From Celeribacter indicus (lineage in GTDB: Bacteria > Pseudomonadota > Alphaproteobacteria > Rhodobacterales > Rhodobacteraceae): a stretch of 64,000 bases of DNA. The translations under genes were made by a program, and so were the position numbers. The DNA is taken from NCBI RefSeq assembly GCF_000819565.1, contig NZ_CP004393.1:723001-787000 (forward strand), given 5' to 3'. Below are positions 9,377 through 18,512 of this stretch, in pieces. The notes below the pieces were generated by a model, which had not been told where the DNA came from, did not search any database, and was given only the letters and a program-made list of their open reading frames with translations. Within the stretch, counting starts at the first letter, position 1; each line of letters begins with the position of its first letter.

Positions 9377-9984
9377 AGTTGCGCGAGCAGGCGCTCGGCC
9401 TCCGCCAGATCCTCCGGCGTGTTGATGTTGAAAAAGGGCGGCACCGGACCGGAGGCGAAGACCACCGGCACCGCGCCCTGTCCTTCGGCGAACCGCCGCA
9501 TCCGCCGTTCGTCCTGTCGCAGCGCCGCGCGCAGATCCCCGCGCAGCGCGACCGGCCAGAGCGCGAAGGTCGGGTGCCAGCGCAGCACGCCTCCGGCCTC
9601 TTCCTCCGCGGCCACGGCAAGTCCGCTCCGGGACGCCCCCGCGCAGAGGCGGGCGACCAGATCTTCGGGGAGGAACGGCGTGTCCGTGGCGGCGGTGACG
9701 AGTGCGGCAAACCCCTCCCGACGGGCCCAGTCGAGGCCGGCGAGCACGCCGGCGAGCGGCCCCTGCAACTCGCCATCGGCGTCGGGGAGGACCGGACAGC
9801 CAAAGGCGGCGTAGCGCGCGGGGTCGCCATTCGCGCTGATCGCGAGCCGGGCGCATTGCGGGGCGAGCCGCGCCAGCACCCGCGCGACGAGGGGCACGCC
9901 CCCGAGCGTCACGAGGCTCTTGTCGATCCCGCCGAGCCGCCGGCCCTGTCCGCCCGCCAGCACGACGCCCGCCACCTGTTCCAT
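9373..9984 (-). CDS. mobA: Molybdenum cofactor guanylyltransferase MobA
   Basis: A 203-residue nucleotidyltransferase. The N-terminal VVLAGGQGRRLGGIDKSL is the GTP-binding signature of MobA, followed by LPDADGELQGPLAG and an AATDTPFLPEDL metal-binding segment. It transfers GMP to molybdopterin to make bis-MGD-type cofactors in the cytosol. The frame is open to 10062, but the start at 9984 places the nucleotide loop at the usual distance. It is divergent from the DUF2478 gene. Confidence 0.9.
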   Translation of the reverse strand: MEQVAGVVLAGGQGRRLGGIDKSLVTLGGVPLVARVLARLAPQCARLAISANGDPARYAAFGCPVLPDADGELQGPLAGVLAGLDWARREGFAALVTAATDTPFLPEDLVARLCAGASRSGLAVAAEEEAGGVLRWHPTFALWPVALRGDLRAALRQDERRMRRFAEGQGAVPVVFASGPVPPFFNINTPEDLAEAERLLAQL

Positions 9985-10060
9985 CTGCCCGCTCGCTTTG
10001 TCCTTTTCCCGTTGCCCGCCATTCTGTATGCCCGTGGAGGGACAGATCAAGGGGCAGGAC

Positions 10061-10582
10061 ATGTTGGGCTATGTCATCGGCACCGAAGCGGGCAGCACGG
10101 ACGAGCTTCTGGCCGGGCTGGCCGAGCGGCTCCTAGCGCAGGGGCGCCGGCTTGCCGGGGCGGTTCAGATCAACCGCGATGTGCCGGGACAGGCCCGCTG
10201 CGCGATGGACCTGCGGCTTCTGCCCTCCGGCGCGACCGTCACCATCTCCCAGAGCCTCGGCCCGCTCGCGCGCGGCTGCCGGCTTGATCCCGCGGGGCTC
10301 GAATATGCGGTGGCGGCGGCCGAAACCGCGCTGGAGGCCGCACCGGAGCTGCTGATCGTCAACAAGTTCGGCAAGCAGGAGATCGCGGGTCGCGGCTTCC
10401 GCGGCGTGATCGGGGAGGCGCTGATGCGCGGGATTCCCGTGCTCGTGGGTCTGAACGCGCAGAACCTCGAGGGATTTCTCGGGTTCGCGGGCGCATTCGC
10501 GGAGCCGGTCGCGCCGGATGCGGCGCGGCTTGCCGACTGGTGTGCCTGTCATCTCGCCCCCGACCGGGAGCCGCAGATCTGA
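10061..10582 (+). CDS. DUF2478 protein
   Basis: A 173-residue protein resembling DUF2478 proteins, often found next to molybdenum genes in alphaproteobacteria. No clear Walker A is visible; conserved-looking parts are LGYVIGTEAGSTDELL at the start and ELLIVNKFGKQEIAGRGFR followed by GIPVLVGLN, which resemble the nucleoside-triphosphatase THEP1 fold. The start at 10061 is chosen because AGGGGCAGG lies just upstream; an in-frame ATG at 10028 is possible. Its role is unknown; divergence from mobA suggests a molybdoenzyme-related function. Confidence 0.7.
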   Translation: MLGYVIGTEAGSTDELLAGLAERLLAQGRRLAGAVQINRDVPGQARCAMDLRLLPSGATVTISQSLGPLARGCRLDPAGLEYAVAAAETALEAAPELLIVNKFGKQEIAGRGFRGVIGEALMRGIPVLVGLNAQNLEGFLGFAGAFAEPVAPDAARLADWCACHLAPDREPQI

Positions 10583-10707
10583 GGCGTCTTCCTGCCCGGT
10601 TCGCCTCACAATCGCCTAATTCTTGCGCTTATGCTTTAAATTCGGTCAAATGTTGAGCAAAGTAACCGATTGCAACGGATCCCGCAGCCACGACGGCCGG
10701 AGAGATT

Positions 10708-10736
10708 TTGCACCCGCAGCATGTTCGCCGCATAGT
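10708..10736 (+). promoter_or_regulatory. Candidate promoter of a small RNA
   Basis: TTGCAC (10708-10713) and CATAGT (10731-10736) are separated by 17 bp. The predicted start lies within a few bases of the 5' stem of the RNA candidate that follows. Either a housekeeping or an RpoH-type promoter is possible. Confidence 0.4.
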
Positions 10737-10737
10737 G

Positions 10738-10854
10738 GAGACATCGCAAGGCACTGCCGCGATAGAAGACAGCGTTCCGATGTCTCGGGCGCCTTCAAAG
10801 CCGCTCGATAGACCGTCTCCTCTCCTCCCGGACGGTTTATCGGCGGCTTTTTTT
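10738..10854 (+). ncRNA. Candidate small RNA with anti-Shine-Dalgarno loop and strong terminator
   Basis: No coding frame is convincing in the 456-bp gap 10583-11038. Within it, GAGACATCG (10738-10746) pairs perfectly with CGATGTCTC (10778-10786). This is followed by a near-perfect 19-bp terminator stem (10798-10817 with 10831-10849, one bulge) and seven T (10848-10854). The terminator loop reads TCCTCTCCTCCCG, complementary to GGAGG ribosome-binding sites. Short RNAs with pyrimidine-rich CCUCC loops (CcsR/cuckoo-type) are known in Rhodobacterales and other alphaproteobacteria; assignment here is by resemblance only. The next gene starts 185 bp downstream, so this is unlikely to be a simple leader. 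Confidence 0.6.
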
Positions 10855-11038
10855 CGTGCCGCCGTCGTGACGCAGGGCCGGTGTTCCGCACTTGCCTCGG
10901 CTCGGGCAGGGGGACTATCGTGCGGGCGTTCGTAACGCGCGGGCGGGATGACGGCGGACGGGTCCGGGGGCGCGCGGCGCCTCGGGCGGCCCGGATCGCG
11001 CCGCCTCCTCCTGCGGGCACAGGAAGAGAAACCGTCGC

Positions 11039-11992
11039 ATGAGCATTGCCGAATTCGTCCGCATCCTCGGGCGCGGTCCCGGCCGGTCCCGTTCCCTCAC
11101 CTTCGAGGAGGCGCAGGAGGCGATGGCGCGCGTCCTGAGGGGCGCGGCCGCGCCCGAAAGCGTCGGCGCGATGCTCATGCTCATGCGCATGAAGGGCGAG
11201 GTGCCGGGCGAGATCGCGGGCTTCACCCGCGCGCTGCGTGACACGCTCGGCGCGGTGCCGATGCCCGATCTCGACTGGCCGTCCTACGCGGCGGGACGCA
11301 CGCGGGGTCTTCCGTGGTTCCTCCTGTCGGCGCGCCTCGTCGCGCGGGGCGGGCACAGGGTGCTGCTGCACGGCTGGAACGGGCTGGGCGAAAGCGGCTA
11401 TCTCGTCCGCGCGGGTCTGCCCCATGCCGGCATTTCCACCTGTGCCTCCCCTGACGAGGCGCGGGTCCTCCTCGATCGCGAGCGGATCGCCTACCTGCCG
11501 CTCGAAACCTTCTCTCCCGAACTCCTGCGCCTCTTGCAGCTGCGCGCGGATTTCGGCCTGCGCTCCTGTCTCAACACGGTGGCGCGGATGCTCAATCCGG
11601 GCGGGGCGGGGGCCTCGGTGCAGGGGGTGTTCCATCCGCCCTACCGGGAGCTTCAGGCCGATGCCTCGAAGCTCCTCGGCCTGCCGGCGATGACCGTCAT
11701 CAAGGGCGGCGGCGGGGAGTTCGAGCGCAATCCTTCGAAGGATATCCAGGCCTTCGGGCTGCGCGGGGGCGAAAGCTGGGAGCGGCTGATTCCGCCCGTG
11801 ATGGAGGACAGCCGGCGGCTGAACGACGGCGAGACGGAGCTGTCACGTCTGACGGCGCTCTGGGACGGGCGGATCGGGGATCCCTTTGCCGAGGCCGTCG
11901 TGCTGTCCACCGCCGCCCTCGCGCTCGACACGCTCGGGGTGGCGGAGCCGGAGGCGCGTGCCGCGGCGCTCTGGGCGGACCGCCACGGCTGA
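11039..11992 (+). CDS. TrpD2/YbiB-type glycosyl transferase family protein
   Basis: A 317-residue protein related to anthranilate phosphoribosyltransferase: an N-terminal helical domain (LTFEEAQEAMARVLRG, MLMLMRMKGEVPGEIAGF) and an alpha/beta domain. It fits the TrpD2 branch, in which the TrpD catalytic glycine-rich loop is not conserved and which in E. coli (YbiB) binds nucleic acid. It therefore probably does not serve tryptophan synthesis. It lies alone, downstream of the small-RNA terminator. Confidence 0.75.
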   Translation: MSIAEFVRILGRGPGRSRSLTFEEAQEAMARVLRGAAAPESVGAMLMLMRMKGEVPGEIAGFTRALRDTLGAVPMPDLDWPSYAAGRTRGLPWFLLSARLVARGGHRVLLHGWNGLGESGYLVRAGLPHAGISTCASPDEARVLLDRERIAYLPLETFSPELLRLLQLRADFGLRSCLNTVARMLNPGGAGASVQGVFHPPYRELQADASKLLGLPAMTVIKGGGGEFERNPSKDIQAFGLRGGESWERLIPPVMEDSRRLNDGETELSRLTALWDGRIGDPFAEAVVLSTAALALDTLGVAEPEARAAALWADRHG

Positions 11993-12102
11993 GACGGGCG
12001 GGCGGGTCGCGGAATGCCCCGATTTTCACCGCGCGGGCGCCGCATTTTCGCCGGTTTGTCGCGCAAGGCTCGATGCGTGGTTCAGGACAGGGAGGGATGC
12101 CC

Positions 12103-12387
12103 GTGGAACGCCTCGCCTTTGCGAAAGACACTTTCGATCTGTGGCTCGCCGGTCTGGATGCCACCGATCACCTGATGATGATGGCGGCGGGTGTCGGGCT
12201 GATCGTCCTTGCCGGTGCCGCACTGCTTCTTCAGCGCAGGCCGGCCGCTCCCTCCGCCGCGCTCAGGCGCGGCACCTTCGCCGACAGCGCCCCGCGCCAC
12301 CTCCCCGGCGAACGGCACATGGTGGCTCCGAAGAAGACCGGACGCAAGGACGATGCCTTCCTGAGCCGCCTCGACAGGCTGGCCTGA
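12103..12387 (+). CDS. Small single-pass membrane protein, function unknown
   Basis: About 94 residues from a GTG at 12103 that has GGAGG 7 bases upstream; ATGs in the same frame occur at 12097 and 12073. One hydrophobic helix (LMMMAAGVGLIVLAGAALLL) is followed by a basic, proline-containing cytoplasmic tail ending KKTGRKDDAFLSRLDRLA. I do not recognise a family. It sits between the TrpD2-like gene and mipZ. Confidence 0.55.
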   Translation: MERLAFAKDTFDLWLAGLDATDHLMMMAAGVGLIVLAGAALLLQRRPAAPSAALRRGTFADSAPRHLPGERHMVAPKKTGRKDDAFLSRLDRLA

Positions 12388-12448
12388 GCGAAGGGCGACG
12401 CGGCGGGGCGTGACGGCCTCCGGCCGAAGCGCCCTTTGCGCGCCGGGA

Positions 12449-13261
12449 TCAGAACTCGACCTCGACCCCCGGCAGGCGCAACTCCTTCATCAGGTCGCGC
12501 AATTCCTGGCGCGCGGCGACGTTGGAGATGTTGAGCGCCGATTTCACCCCGACGTCCTTGAGATCGAGCAGGGTCAGCCCGCGCGGGAACAGCTCCCGGA
12601 AGATCACGCGCTCGGAAAAGCCGGGCGCGACGCGGAAGCCGATGCGCTTGGACAGCTCGGTCATCGCGTCGCCGATCTTCTTCTTGTTGTGCATCGCCTG
12701 CGCGCCGAGGCGGTTGCGGAGCACGACCCAGTCGATCGGCTTCAGCCCGGCCTGCGCCCGCAACTGCCGCGCGTTCCAGACCATTTCCGAATAGACCGAG
12801 GGGCCGAGGATCTTGTTCGTATCCGGGTCGACGCGGGCGAGGAGGTCGAAGTCGATGAAACTGTCGTTCATCGGCGTGATGAGCGTGTCCGCGAGCGTGT
12901 GTGCCACCTGGCTCAGCCGGGTGTGCGAGCCGGGGCAGTCGATCAGGATGAAATCGCAGCTTTCCTCGAGCCCGGTCACGGCCATGGACAGCCGCCGGTC
13001 GTAGATGTTCTCGCCCTCGGCAAGCTCGCTCGCATCCACCTGGGGCAGGTCGCGATAGTCCGGGGTCGGCAGTTCGATCCCCTCGCGCAGGCAGTAGCTC
13101 AGCCGGTTCTCGAGATAGCGGGCAAAGGTCTTTTGCCGCAGGTCGAGATCGAGCGCGCCGACGCGGTGCCCGAGCCGCGACAACGCGGTCGCGACGTGCA
13201 TCGACATGGTCGATTTCCCCGCTCCGCCCTTTTCATTGCCCACGATGATGATATGCGCCAC
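12449..13261 (-). CDS. mipZ: Division plane positioning ATPase MipZ
   Basis: A 270-residue ParA/MinD-type ATPase starting at GTG 13261 (VAHIIIVGNEKGGAGKST). The deviant Walker A is KGGAGKST, the switch I/Walker A' region is GALDLDLRQKTF and Walker B is FILIDCPG. In Caulobacter, MipZ binds ParB near the chromosome poles and inhibits FtsZ, placing division at midcell. The frame is open upstream to 13471, but the family N-terminus begins at the GTG. It diverges from the large OmpA-family gene across 227 bp. Confidence 0.9.
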   Translation of the reverse strand: MAHIIIVGNEKGGAGKSTMSMHVATALSRLGHRVGALDLDLRQKTFARYLENRLSYCLREGIELPTPDYRDLPQVDASELAEGENIYDRRLSMAVTGLEESCDFILIDCPGSHTRLSQVAHTLADTLITPMNDSFIDFDLLARVDPDTNKILGPSVYSEMVWNARQLRAQAGLKPIDWVVLRNRLGAQAMHNKKKIGDAMTELSKRIGFRVAPGFSERVIFRELFPRGLTLLDLKDVGVKSALNISNVAARQELRDLMKELRLPGVEVEF

Positions 13262-13488
13262 GTCCTCGGTTCCCGTTCTGTCCGGCGCGCCTTGTTTCGC
13301 GCGCTCGCGTTCCCTCGGCCACTGTATGCCGATGTTTTCCGAAGCCGTGCAAGTGCGTTTCGTCCCACCCTCCGTGTTCTTGGGGCACCTGTTGCCGACC
13401 TGCTCGTGCGAAACATTTTTGCGGTTTCGCGCGTTGGGCGGCAATGGCATGCGCCCGGCGCATCGCGACAACCGGAGGACCTACATTC

Positions 13489-15486
13489 ATGAAACGCATC
13501 ATACTCGGAACCGCTGCCACCGGCTTCGGTCTCGTCAGCCTCGGGCTTACCGCGCCGGTCACGGCACAGGGGCTGGAAGGCGCCGGCGGGCTCAATCTCG
13601 AGGCGTGCAGCGAGGTGCAGCCTCCCTGTCTGACGGCCGATGGCCAGGTGCAACTGGGGGACGGCTCGGTCGTGACGCAGAGCGAGGCGCTCGAGGCGCT
13701 GGGGATCGCCCCGCCCCGCGACGGGCTGGAGGGCGCGCCGGAGACGGAGATGCCCTCCGCTCCCGAGGTGGAGCCCCTGCCCGAGGTGGAGCCCCTGCCC
13801 GACATGGAGCCCGCGCCGGGGGCGGAGCCGCCGGTGGCGCCGGAGGTAGAGGCGCCGGTTGTCCCGGAAGTCGACACGCAGGTCATCCCGGAGACGGAGT
13901 CCGACACGCAGGCCGCACCCGCGGAGGGAGCGCCCCCCGCCACCGTCGGGGAGGAAGCGGCCTCCGACATCGAGAGCGAGCAGGCGGCGGAGGAGGAAAA
14001 CCTCGCCCAGGAGCTCGAAAACGATCTTCCGCCGGAGGAGGCCCAGCAGGCCGGGACGGAGGAGGAGGTCGCTCCCGAAACGGAGGCGACGGACCCCGGC
14101 ACCGTCACGGGGGAGGCCCCGCGGACCGCGCCGCAGCCGAAGCCGGAGACGGCGGGCGACCAGGCCGACACTGACACCGCGGCGGATGCCGCGACGGAGG
14201 ATCAGGACGAGGACGCGCTCGGCGACGCGCTCAATTCCCTGACCGAGGGTGAAAACCCGGCCCAAAGCGCGCAGGAGGGGACGGGCGATGCCGCCGCGTC
14301 CGAGGCGGCGAGCACCGCCGGCGAGGCCGAAGGCGTGGAGATGACGCCGGAGGCGCGGGCGACCCAGGCGCAGGAGGAAGCCGCCGCCGAGGCCGAGATC
14401 TCCGACGGGGAAACCGCTGCGGCCGCTGCCGCGGAGGCAGTGGAAAATCCCGAGGCGGAGACGGGTGTCGAGGTCCAGACGGAGACGGTGACGGAGGAGA
14501 ATTCCCGCGCCTCCGACGAGGAATTCCGCCAGCAGCCGATGCAGGCGACCGCCTCGGACGATGACGACGACAACGACGGCGGGATGTCCAACCTCGAGAA
14601 ATTCCTGCTCGGCGCGGTCGGTGCCGCCGTGGTCGGCCAGGTGCTTTCCGGCAACGATCAGGTGGTCGAGAACACCGGTGACCGCGTGGTGGTCGAACGT
14701 GACGGCCAGCTCCGGGTGCTCAAGAACGACGACGCGCTCCTGCGCCAGCCGGGCGCCGAAGTGAGGACGGAGTCCTTCCAGGACGGCTCGACCCGCACCA
14801 CGCTCAACCGCGAGGACGGCACGCAGGTCGTGACGATCCGCGCCGCCGATGGACGGGTGCTGCGCCGCGACCGGATCCTGGCGGACGGCACACGGGTCGT
14901 GCTGTTCGATGATACCCAGACCTACGAGCGGGTGGATGTCTCCGCCCTTCCGGCGCCCTCGAACACGTCGGTGGTCTACCAGCAGGGCAGCGACGAGGAG
15001 GCGCTGCGCGCCGCACTTGCCGCGAGCCAGGCGCAGGGTCAGGCGCTCGACCGGCACTTCTCGCTCAGCCAGATCCGCTCGATCCGGGCGGTGCGCGAAC
15101 TGGCGCCGGAGATCGAACTGACCAACGTCAACTTCGCCACCGGCTCCTCCGCGATCACGCCTTCGGAGGCCGAGGAACTCGCGGCGCTCGGACGGACGAT
15201 GCGGGATGCGATCACGGAAAATCCGCGGGAGGTCTTCCTCGTCGAAGGCCATACGGACGCGGTCGGGTCCGCGGCGATGAACCTTGCGCTGTCCGACCGG
15301 CGGGCGGAAAGCCTCGCCCTCGCCCTGACGGAATATTTCCAGGTGCCGCCGGAGAACATGGTGGTGCAGGGCTATGGCGAACGGTATCTCAAGGTTCCCT
15401 CGAGCGGGGCCGAACGCGCCAACCGCCGCGCCGCCGTCCGGATCATCACGCCGCTTCTGGGCGATGTGACGACGGCGTCACGGTAA
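13489..15486 (+). CDS. OmpA-family outer membrane/peptidoglycan-binding protein with long acidic region
   Basis: A 665-residue exported protein with a signal peptide (MKRIILGTAATGFGLVSLGL, cleavage near TAQG). Residues about 75-350 are a low-complexity acidic Pro/Glu/Ala region with a direct repeat of EVEPLP. A short hydrophobic stretch follows (FLLGAVGAAVVGQVL). The last ~120 residues form an OmpA-like peptidoglycan-binding domain: NVNFATGSSAIT, VEGHTDAVGSAAMN, LSDRRAESL and GERYLKVPSS. It would tether envelope layers in the periplasm. Start chosen from GGAGG at 13474-13478. The acidic region inflates it well beyond usual OmpA size. Confidence 0.85.
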   Translation: MKRIILGTAATGFGLVSLGLTAPVTAQGLEGAGGLNLEACSEVQPPCLTADGQVQLGDGSVVTQSEALEALGIAPPRDGLEGAPETEMPSAPEVEPLPEVEPLPDMEPAPGAEPPVAPEVEAPVVPEVDTQVIPETESDTQAAPAEGAPPATVGEEAASDIESEQAAEEENLAQELENDLPPEEAQQAGTEEEVAPETEATDPGTVTGEAPRTAPQPKPETAGDQADTDTAADAATEDQDEDALGDALNSLTEGENPAQSAQEGTGDAAASEAASTAGEAEGVEMTPEARATQAQEEAAAEAEISDGETAAAAAAEAVENPEAETGVEVQTETVTEENSRASDEEFRQQPMQATASDDDDDNDGGMSNLEKFLLGAVGAAVVGQVLSGNDQVVENTGDRVVVERDGQLRVLKNDDALLRQPGAEVRTESFQDGSTRTTLNREDGTQVVTIRAADGRVLRRDRILADGTRVVLFDDTQTYERVDVSALPAPSNTSVVYQQGSDEEALRAALAASQAQGQALDRHFSLSQIRSIRAVRELAPEIELTNVNFATGSSAITPSEAEELAALGRTMRDAITENPREVFLVEGHTDAVGSAAMNLALSDRRAESLALALTEYFQVPPENMVVQGYGERYLKVPSSGAERANRRAAVRIITPLLGDVTTASR

Positions 15487-15507
15487 GCGGTCCGACGCGC
15501 CAACGAA

Positions 15508-15534
15508 AAAGGCCCGCCATCGAGGCGGGCCTTT
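15508..15534. terminator. Bidirectional terminator between the OmpA-family gene and rpmE
   Basis: AAAGGCCCGCC and GGCGGGCCTTT form an 11-bp perfect stem with a 5-base loop. A/T tracts flank both sides, so it can serve both convergent genes. Confidence 0.85.
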
Positions 15535-15556
15535 CCATATTGATCTGCGCGGCGGC

Positions 15557-15778
15557 TCAGAAGCCGAGGCCGGCGTATTTGTTCTTGAACTTCGACACGC
15601 GGCCGCCGGCGTCCATCAGGCGCGAGGAGCCACCGGTCCAGGCCGGGTGCACCGACGGGTCGATGTCGAGCGCGAGCTGATCGCCCTCGGCGCCCCAGGT
15701 GGAGCGCATCTTCACCACGGTGCCGTCGGTCATCTTGACGTCGATGAAGTGGTAGTCGGGATGGGTATCTTTTTTCAT
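15557..15778 (-). CDS. rpmE: 50S ribosomal protein L31
   Basis: A 73-residue L31 with the typical opening [10 protein letters not shown], central STWG and [15 protein letters not shown], and end [11 protein letters not shown]. It lacks the CxxC zinc cysteines of the zinc-binding L31 type, so it belongs to the zinc-free (C-minus) form. It lies 11 bp after rplS on the same strand and is last in its operon. Confidence 0.93.
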   Translation of the reverse strand: MKKDTHPDYHFIDVKMTDGTVVKMRSTWGAEGDQLALDIDPSVHPAWTGGSSRLMDAGGRVSKFKNKYAGLGF

Positions 15779-15789
15779 CGGTCAGATCC

Positions 15790-16176
15790 TTACGCGTCGG
15801 AGCCGGTGTTGAGCGGCTTGTAGTTGGAAACTTCCGCGATACGGGCGGATTTGCCGCGGCGCGAGCGGAGGTAGTAGAGTTTCGCGCGGCGCACGCGGCC
15901 ACGACGCACCACCTCGATATATTCGATGTTGGTCGAGTAGAGCGGGAAGACGCGCTCGACGCCCTCACCGAAGGAAATCTTGCGAACGGTGAAGGAGCCG
16001 GCGATGCCCTTGCCGTTCTTGCGGGAAATGCAGACACCTTCGTAGTTCTGCACGCGGGTGCGCGTGCCTTCGGTCACCTTGTAACCGACGCGAACGGTGT
16101 CACCGGCCTTGAAGTCCGGGATCGTCTTGCCGAGCGTTTCGATCTGCTCGGCTTCAAGCTGTGCGATAAGATCCAT
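15790..16176 (-). CDS. rplS: 50S ribosomal protein L19
   Basis: A 128-residue L19. Family motifs: [72 protein letters not shown] (in order, residues 20-105). Located at the 30S-50S interface. It begins a short rplS-rpmE unit; 233 bp and a probable terminator separate it from trmD. Confidence 0.95.
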   Translation of the reverse strand: MDLIAQLEAEQIETLGKTIPDFKAGDTVRVGYKVTEGTRTRVQNYEGVCISRKNGKGIAGSFTVRKISFGEGVERVFPLYSTNIEYIEVVRRGRVRRAKLYYLRSRRGKSARIAEVSNYKPLNTGSDA

Positions 16177-16344
16177 CGCTGTTCTCCAGATTGCTCGTGG
16201 TATGCCACGAAGGTTTCATCCGTCCCAGAGCTCCCTGCCTTCTTCCGGGTCCATCAGGTGAGGCCCGCGGGAGTGTTCGAACGCTTTACTTTACCATCCC
16301 GCCCCGTCCATCCCGGCCGCCGAAGAAAGCACCCGGACAAAGGC

Positions 16345-16379
16345 AAAACGGCCCGCTGAACGAATCCCGTTCGCGGACC
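16345..16379 (-). terminator. Intrinsic terminator candidate after trmD
   Basis: Read on the minus strand, GGTCCGC-GAACG pairs with CGTTC-A-GCGGGCC around a 5-base loop (12 bp with one G-U and one bulge), followed by GTTTT. The T tract is short, so termination may be partial, letting some transcripts enter rplS. Confidence 0.55.
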
Positions 16380-16409
16380 GCTGCTCTATAAGTCCAAATC
16401 CCCTTCGGA

Positions 16410-17234
16410 TCAAGGCGTGTCGCGGTCTTTCCGCGCCTCATGGGCAGCCCAAAGGTCCGGACGACGCTCTCGGGTGATCTTCTCGGCCATCTTCCGGCGC
16501 CATTCGGCGATCCTGCCGTGATGGCCGGACATCAGAACCTCCGGGATCGGCAGGCCGCGCCATTCGGCGGGGCGGGTGAACTGGGGGTGCTCCAGCAGGC
16601 CGCTCGCGTGGCTTTCCTCCTCGAGGCTCTCCGCATTTCCCAGAACGCCGGGCAGCAGCCGCACGGTCGCGTCGATCATCGCCTGCGCGGCGATCTCGCC
16701 GCCGGTCAGGACGAAATCCCCGAGGCTCACCTCCTCGATTCCGTAGTGGAACAGCACCCGGTCGTCGAGCCCCTCGAAGCGGCCGCAGATCATCGTGATG
16801 CCGCGCGCCCGCGACCAGCGCCGCGCCGTGGCCTGGTCAAAGCGTTTCCCGCGCGGGCTGAGGTAGACGAGCGGCCAGTCGGCGCGGGTCTCCGGCGTGC
16901 CTTCCATGGCGAAGTCGATGGCCCGTCCCATCACGTCGGGGCGCAGCACCATGCCCGCGCCGCCGCCCGCGGGCGTGTCGTCGACATTGCGGTGCCGTCC
17001 CTCCCCGAAGTCGCGCAGCGGCACGGTCTCGAGTTGCCATTTGCCCTCGTCGAGCGCCTTGCCGGTCAGGCTTTCGCCCAGCACGCCGGGGAAGGCTTCG
17101 GGAAAGAGGGTGATGATCTTCGCCCGCCAGGCGCCGGCAAGGTCCGGCCTGTCCGTCATCAGCTCGCGCGGGCGCAGCGTCGGGCGCACGGCGATCCGGC
17201 CATGGGACTTCGGGGTCTCCGGGGCGCCGCTCAT
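16410..17234 (-). CDS. trmD: tRNA (guanine-N1)-methyltransferase TrmD
   Basis: A 274-residue SPOUT methyltransferase that makes m1G37 in tRNA. The trefoil-knot motifs [21 protein letters not shown] and [14 protein letters not shown] are clear, and the first catalytic region is [18 protein letters not shown]. An N-terminal extension of about 25 residues precedes the usual start ([21 protein letters not shown]). The chosen ATG overlaps the rimM stop by 4 bp; an internal ATG at residue 26 is also possible. Confidence 0.93.
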   Translation of the reverse strand: MSGAPETPKSHGRIAVRPTLRPRELMTDRPDLAGAWRAKIITLFPEAFPGVLGESLTGKALDEGKWQLETVPLRDFGEGRHRNVDDTPAGGGAGMVLRPDVMGRAIDFAMEGTPETRADWPLVYLSPRGKRFDQATARRWSRARGITMICGRFEGLDDRVLFHYGIEEVSLGDFVLTGGEIAAQAMIDATVRLLPGVLGNAESLEEESHASGLLEHPQFTRPAEWRGLPIPEVLMSGHHGRIAEWRRKMAEKITRERRPDLWAAHEARKDRDTP

Positions 17235-17740
17235 TCGAACAGCCCTTCGGGCGGGTCCGCGATGATGCGCCCGGAGGAGAGATCGACGGTCGGCACGTTC
17301 TTCAGCGTGAAGGGCAGCAGCACCGGCGCCTTCAGCCCCGGCCCGTGTACCTCCAGAAGATCGCCCGCGCCGTGGTTCAGCACGTTGCGCACCTGCCCGA
17401 GCACCGCGCCCCCCGTGTCGAGCACGGTGAGCCCGATCAGGTCCGCGTGGTAGAATTCGTCGTCGGGCAGGGAGGGCAGGGCCTCGCGGTCGGCGAACAA
17501 GGTCACGCCCCTGAGCGCGTCGGCCTCCTCCTTTGTCTCCACGCCCGTGATGCGCCCGGCAAAGCCGTTGGGGATCGCGCGGGTGAGGGTGAGGACATAT
17601 TCGGTCTTCCCGTCCTCGGAGGTCAGCGGGGAATACTCCCCGATCGCCTCCGGTTCGGCGCAGAAGCTCTTGATCCGCACTTCGCCATGGACGCCGAAAG
17701 CGCCCGCGATGGCTCCCACGATGATCTTCGTCTCGCTCAT
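17231..17740 (-). CDS. rimM: Ribosome maturation factor RimM
   Basis: A 169-residue protein: N-terminal barrel ([21 protein letters not shown]) and a C-terminal PRC-barrel ([23 protein letters not shown], then LLEVHG and LPFTLKNVP). It binds S19 during 30S head assembly. The ATG at 17740 matches the family start; the open frame continues 20 codons upstream. Four-base overlap with trmD shows coupling. Confidence 0.93.
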   Translation of the reverse strand: MSETKIIVGAIAGAFGVHGEVRIKSFCAEPEAIGEYSPLTSEDGKTEYVLTLTRAIPNGFAGRITGVETKEEADALRGVTLFADREALPSLPDDEFYHADLIGLTVLDTGGAVLGQVRNVLNHGAGDLLEVHGPGLKAPVLLPFTLKNVPTVDLSSGRIIADPPEGLFE

Positions 17741-17775
17741 GTTGCGGTCCCTCCCGGCGCCTGTCGCGCGCCAGA

Positions 17776-18423
17776 TTAGCGTTCCAGGATTTCCGGGCAA
17801 GCCGCGCGTGTTTCCCAGCCCTCGGCCTGCAATTCCGGTTCCTCGCTCTGTGCCTCGGGATAGCCGATGCAGAGATAGCCGACCAGCCGCCAGCCGGCGG
17901 GCACGGCGAGCGCGGCGCTCAGCGCCTCCGGCTCGAGGATCGACACCCAGCCCAGGCCGATCCCCTCGGCCCGCAGCATGAGCCAGAACTGCATGATCGC
18001 GGAGACAACGGAATAGCGCAGCATTTCGGGCATGGTCTGGATGCCCAGCCCCTTGCCCGAGCGGGTCGCCTCGTCGCAGAAAACGGCGAGCTGCACCGGC
18101 GCCTCGCGCATGCCCGCGAGCTTCAGCGTGGCGTATTTCCGCGCGGCGTCGCCCTCGTAGCCGGCGAGTGCACGGGCATTCGCGGCCTCGAAATTGTCGA
18201 GCGCGGCCTGGCGCATCGCGGCGCTTTGCACGCGCACGATCCGCGAGGGCTGCGACAGGCCCACGGAGGGGGAGAGGGTGAAGGCATCGAGACAGCGCGC
18301 GAGGGTGGCCGGGTCGACGGGATCGGTCCGGAACCGCCGCACGTCCCGCCGCCAGCGCAGAAGCGTGGCGAAATCGTTGCGGAAGGCGGTGGAGAACTGT
18401 CCGGCTGGCGCAAAAGGCGTCAT
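17776..18423 (-). CDS. bluB: 5,6-dimethylbenzimidazole synthase BluB
   Basis: A 215-residue nitroreductase-fold flavoenzyme. The hallmark [15 protein letters not shown] (about residues 23-37), [30 protein letters not shown] and [21 protein letters not shown] fit BluB, which uses O2 to cut reduced FMN into the lower ligand of vitamin B12. It sits between rpsP and rimM, an unexpected place for a cobalamin gene. No cobalamin riboswitch or other cob gene is visible nearby. Confidence 0.85.
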   Translation of the reverse strand: MTPFAPAGQFSTAFRNDFATLLRWRRDVRRFRTDPVDPATLARCLDAFTLSPSVGLSQPSRIVRVQSAAMRQAALDNFEAANARALAGYEGDAARKYATLKLAGMREAPVQLAVFCDEATRSGKGLGIQTMPEMLRYSVVSAIMQFWLMLRAEGIGLGWVSILEPEALSAALAVPAGWRLVGYLCIGYPEAQSEEPELQAEGWETRAACPEILER

Positions 18424-18512
18424 GTCACAGGGTCCTTGGCGGGGGTCGCTCCGCCCGTGTCTCTCGCGCCCGGTCCGGGACGGGGGTGCGTGGGGATGGG
18501 CGAAGACGAGAA

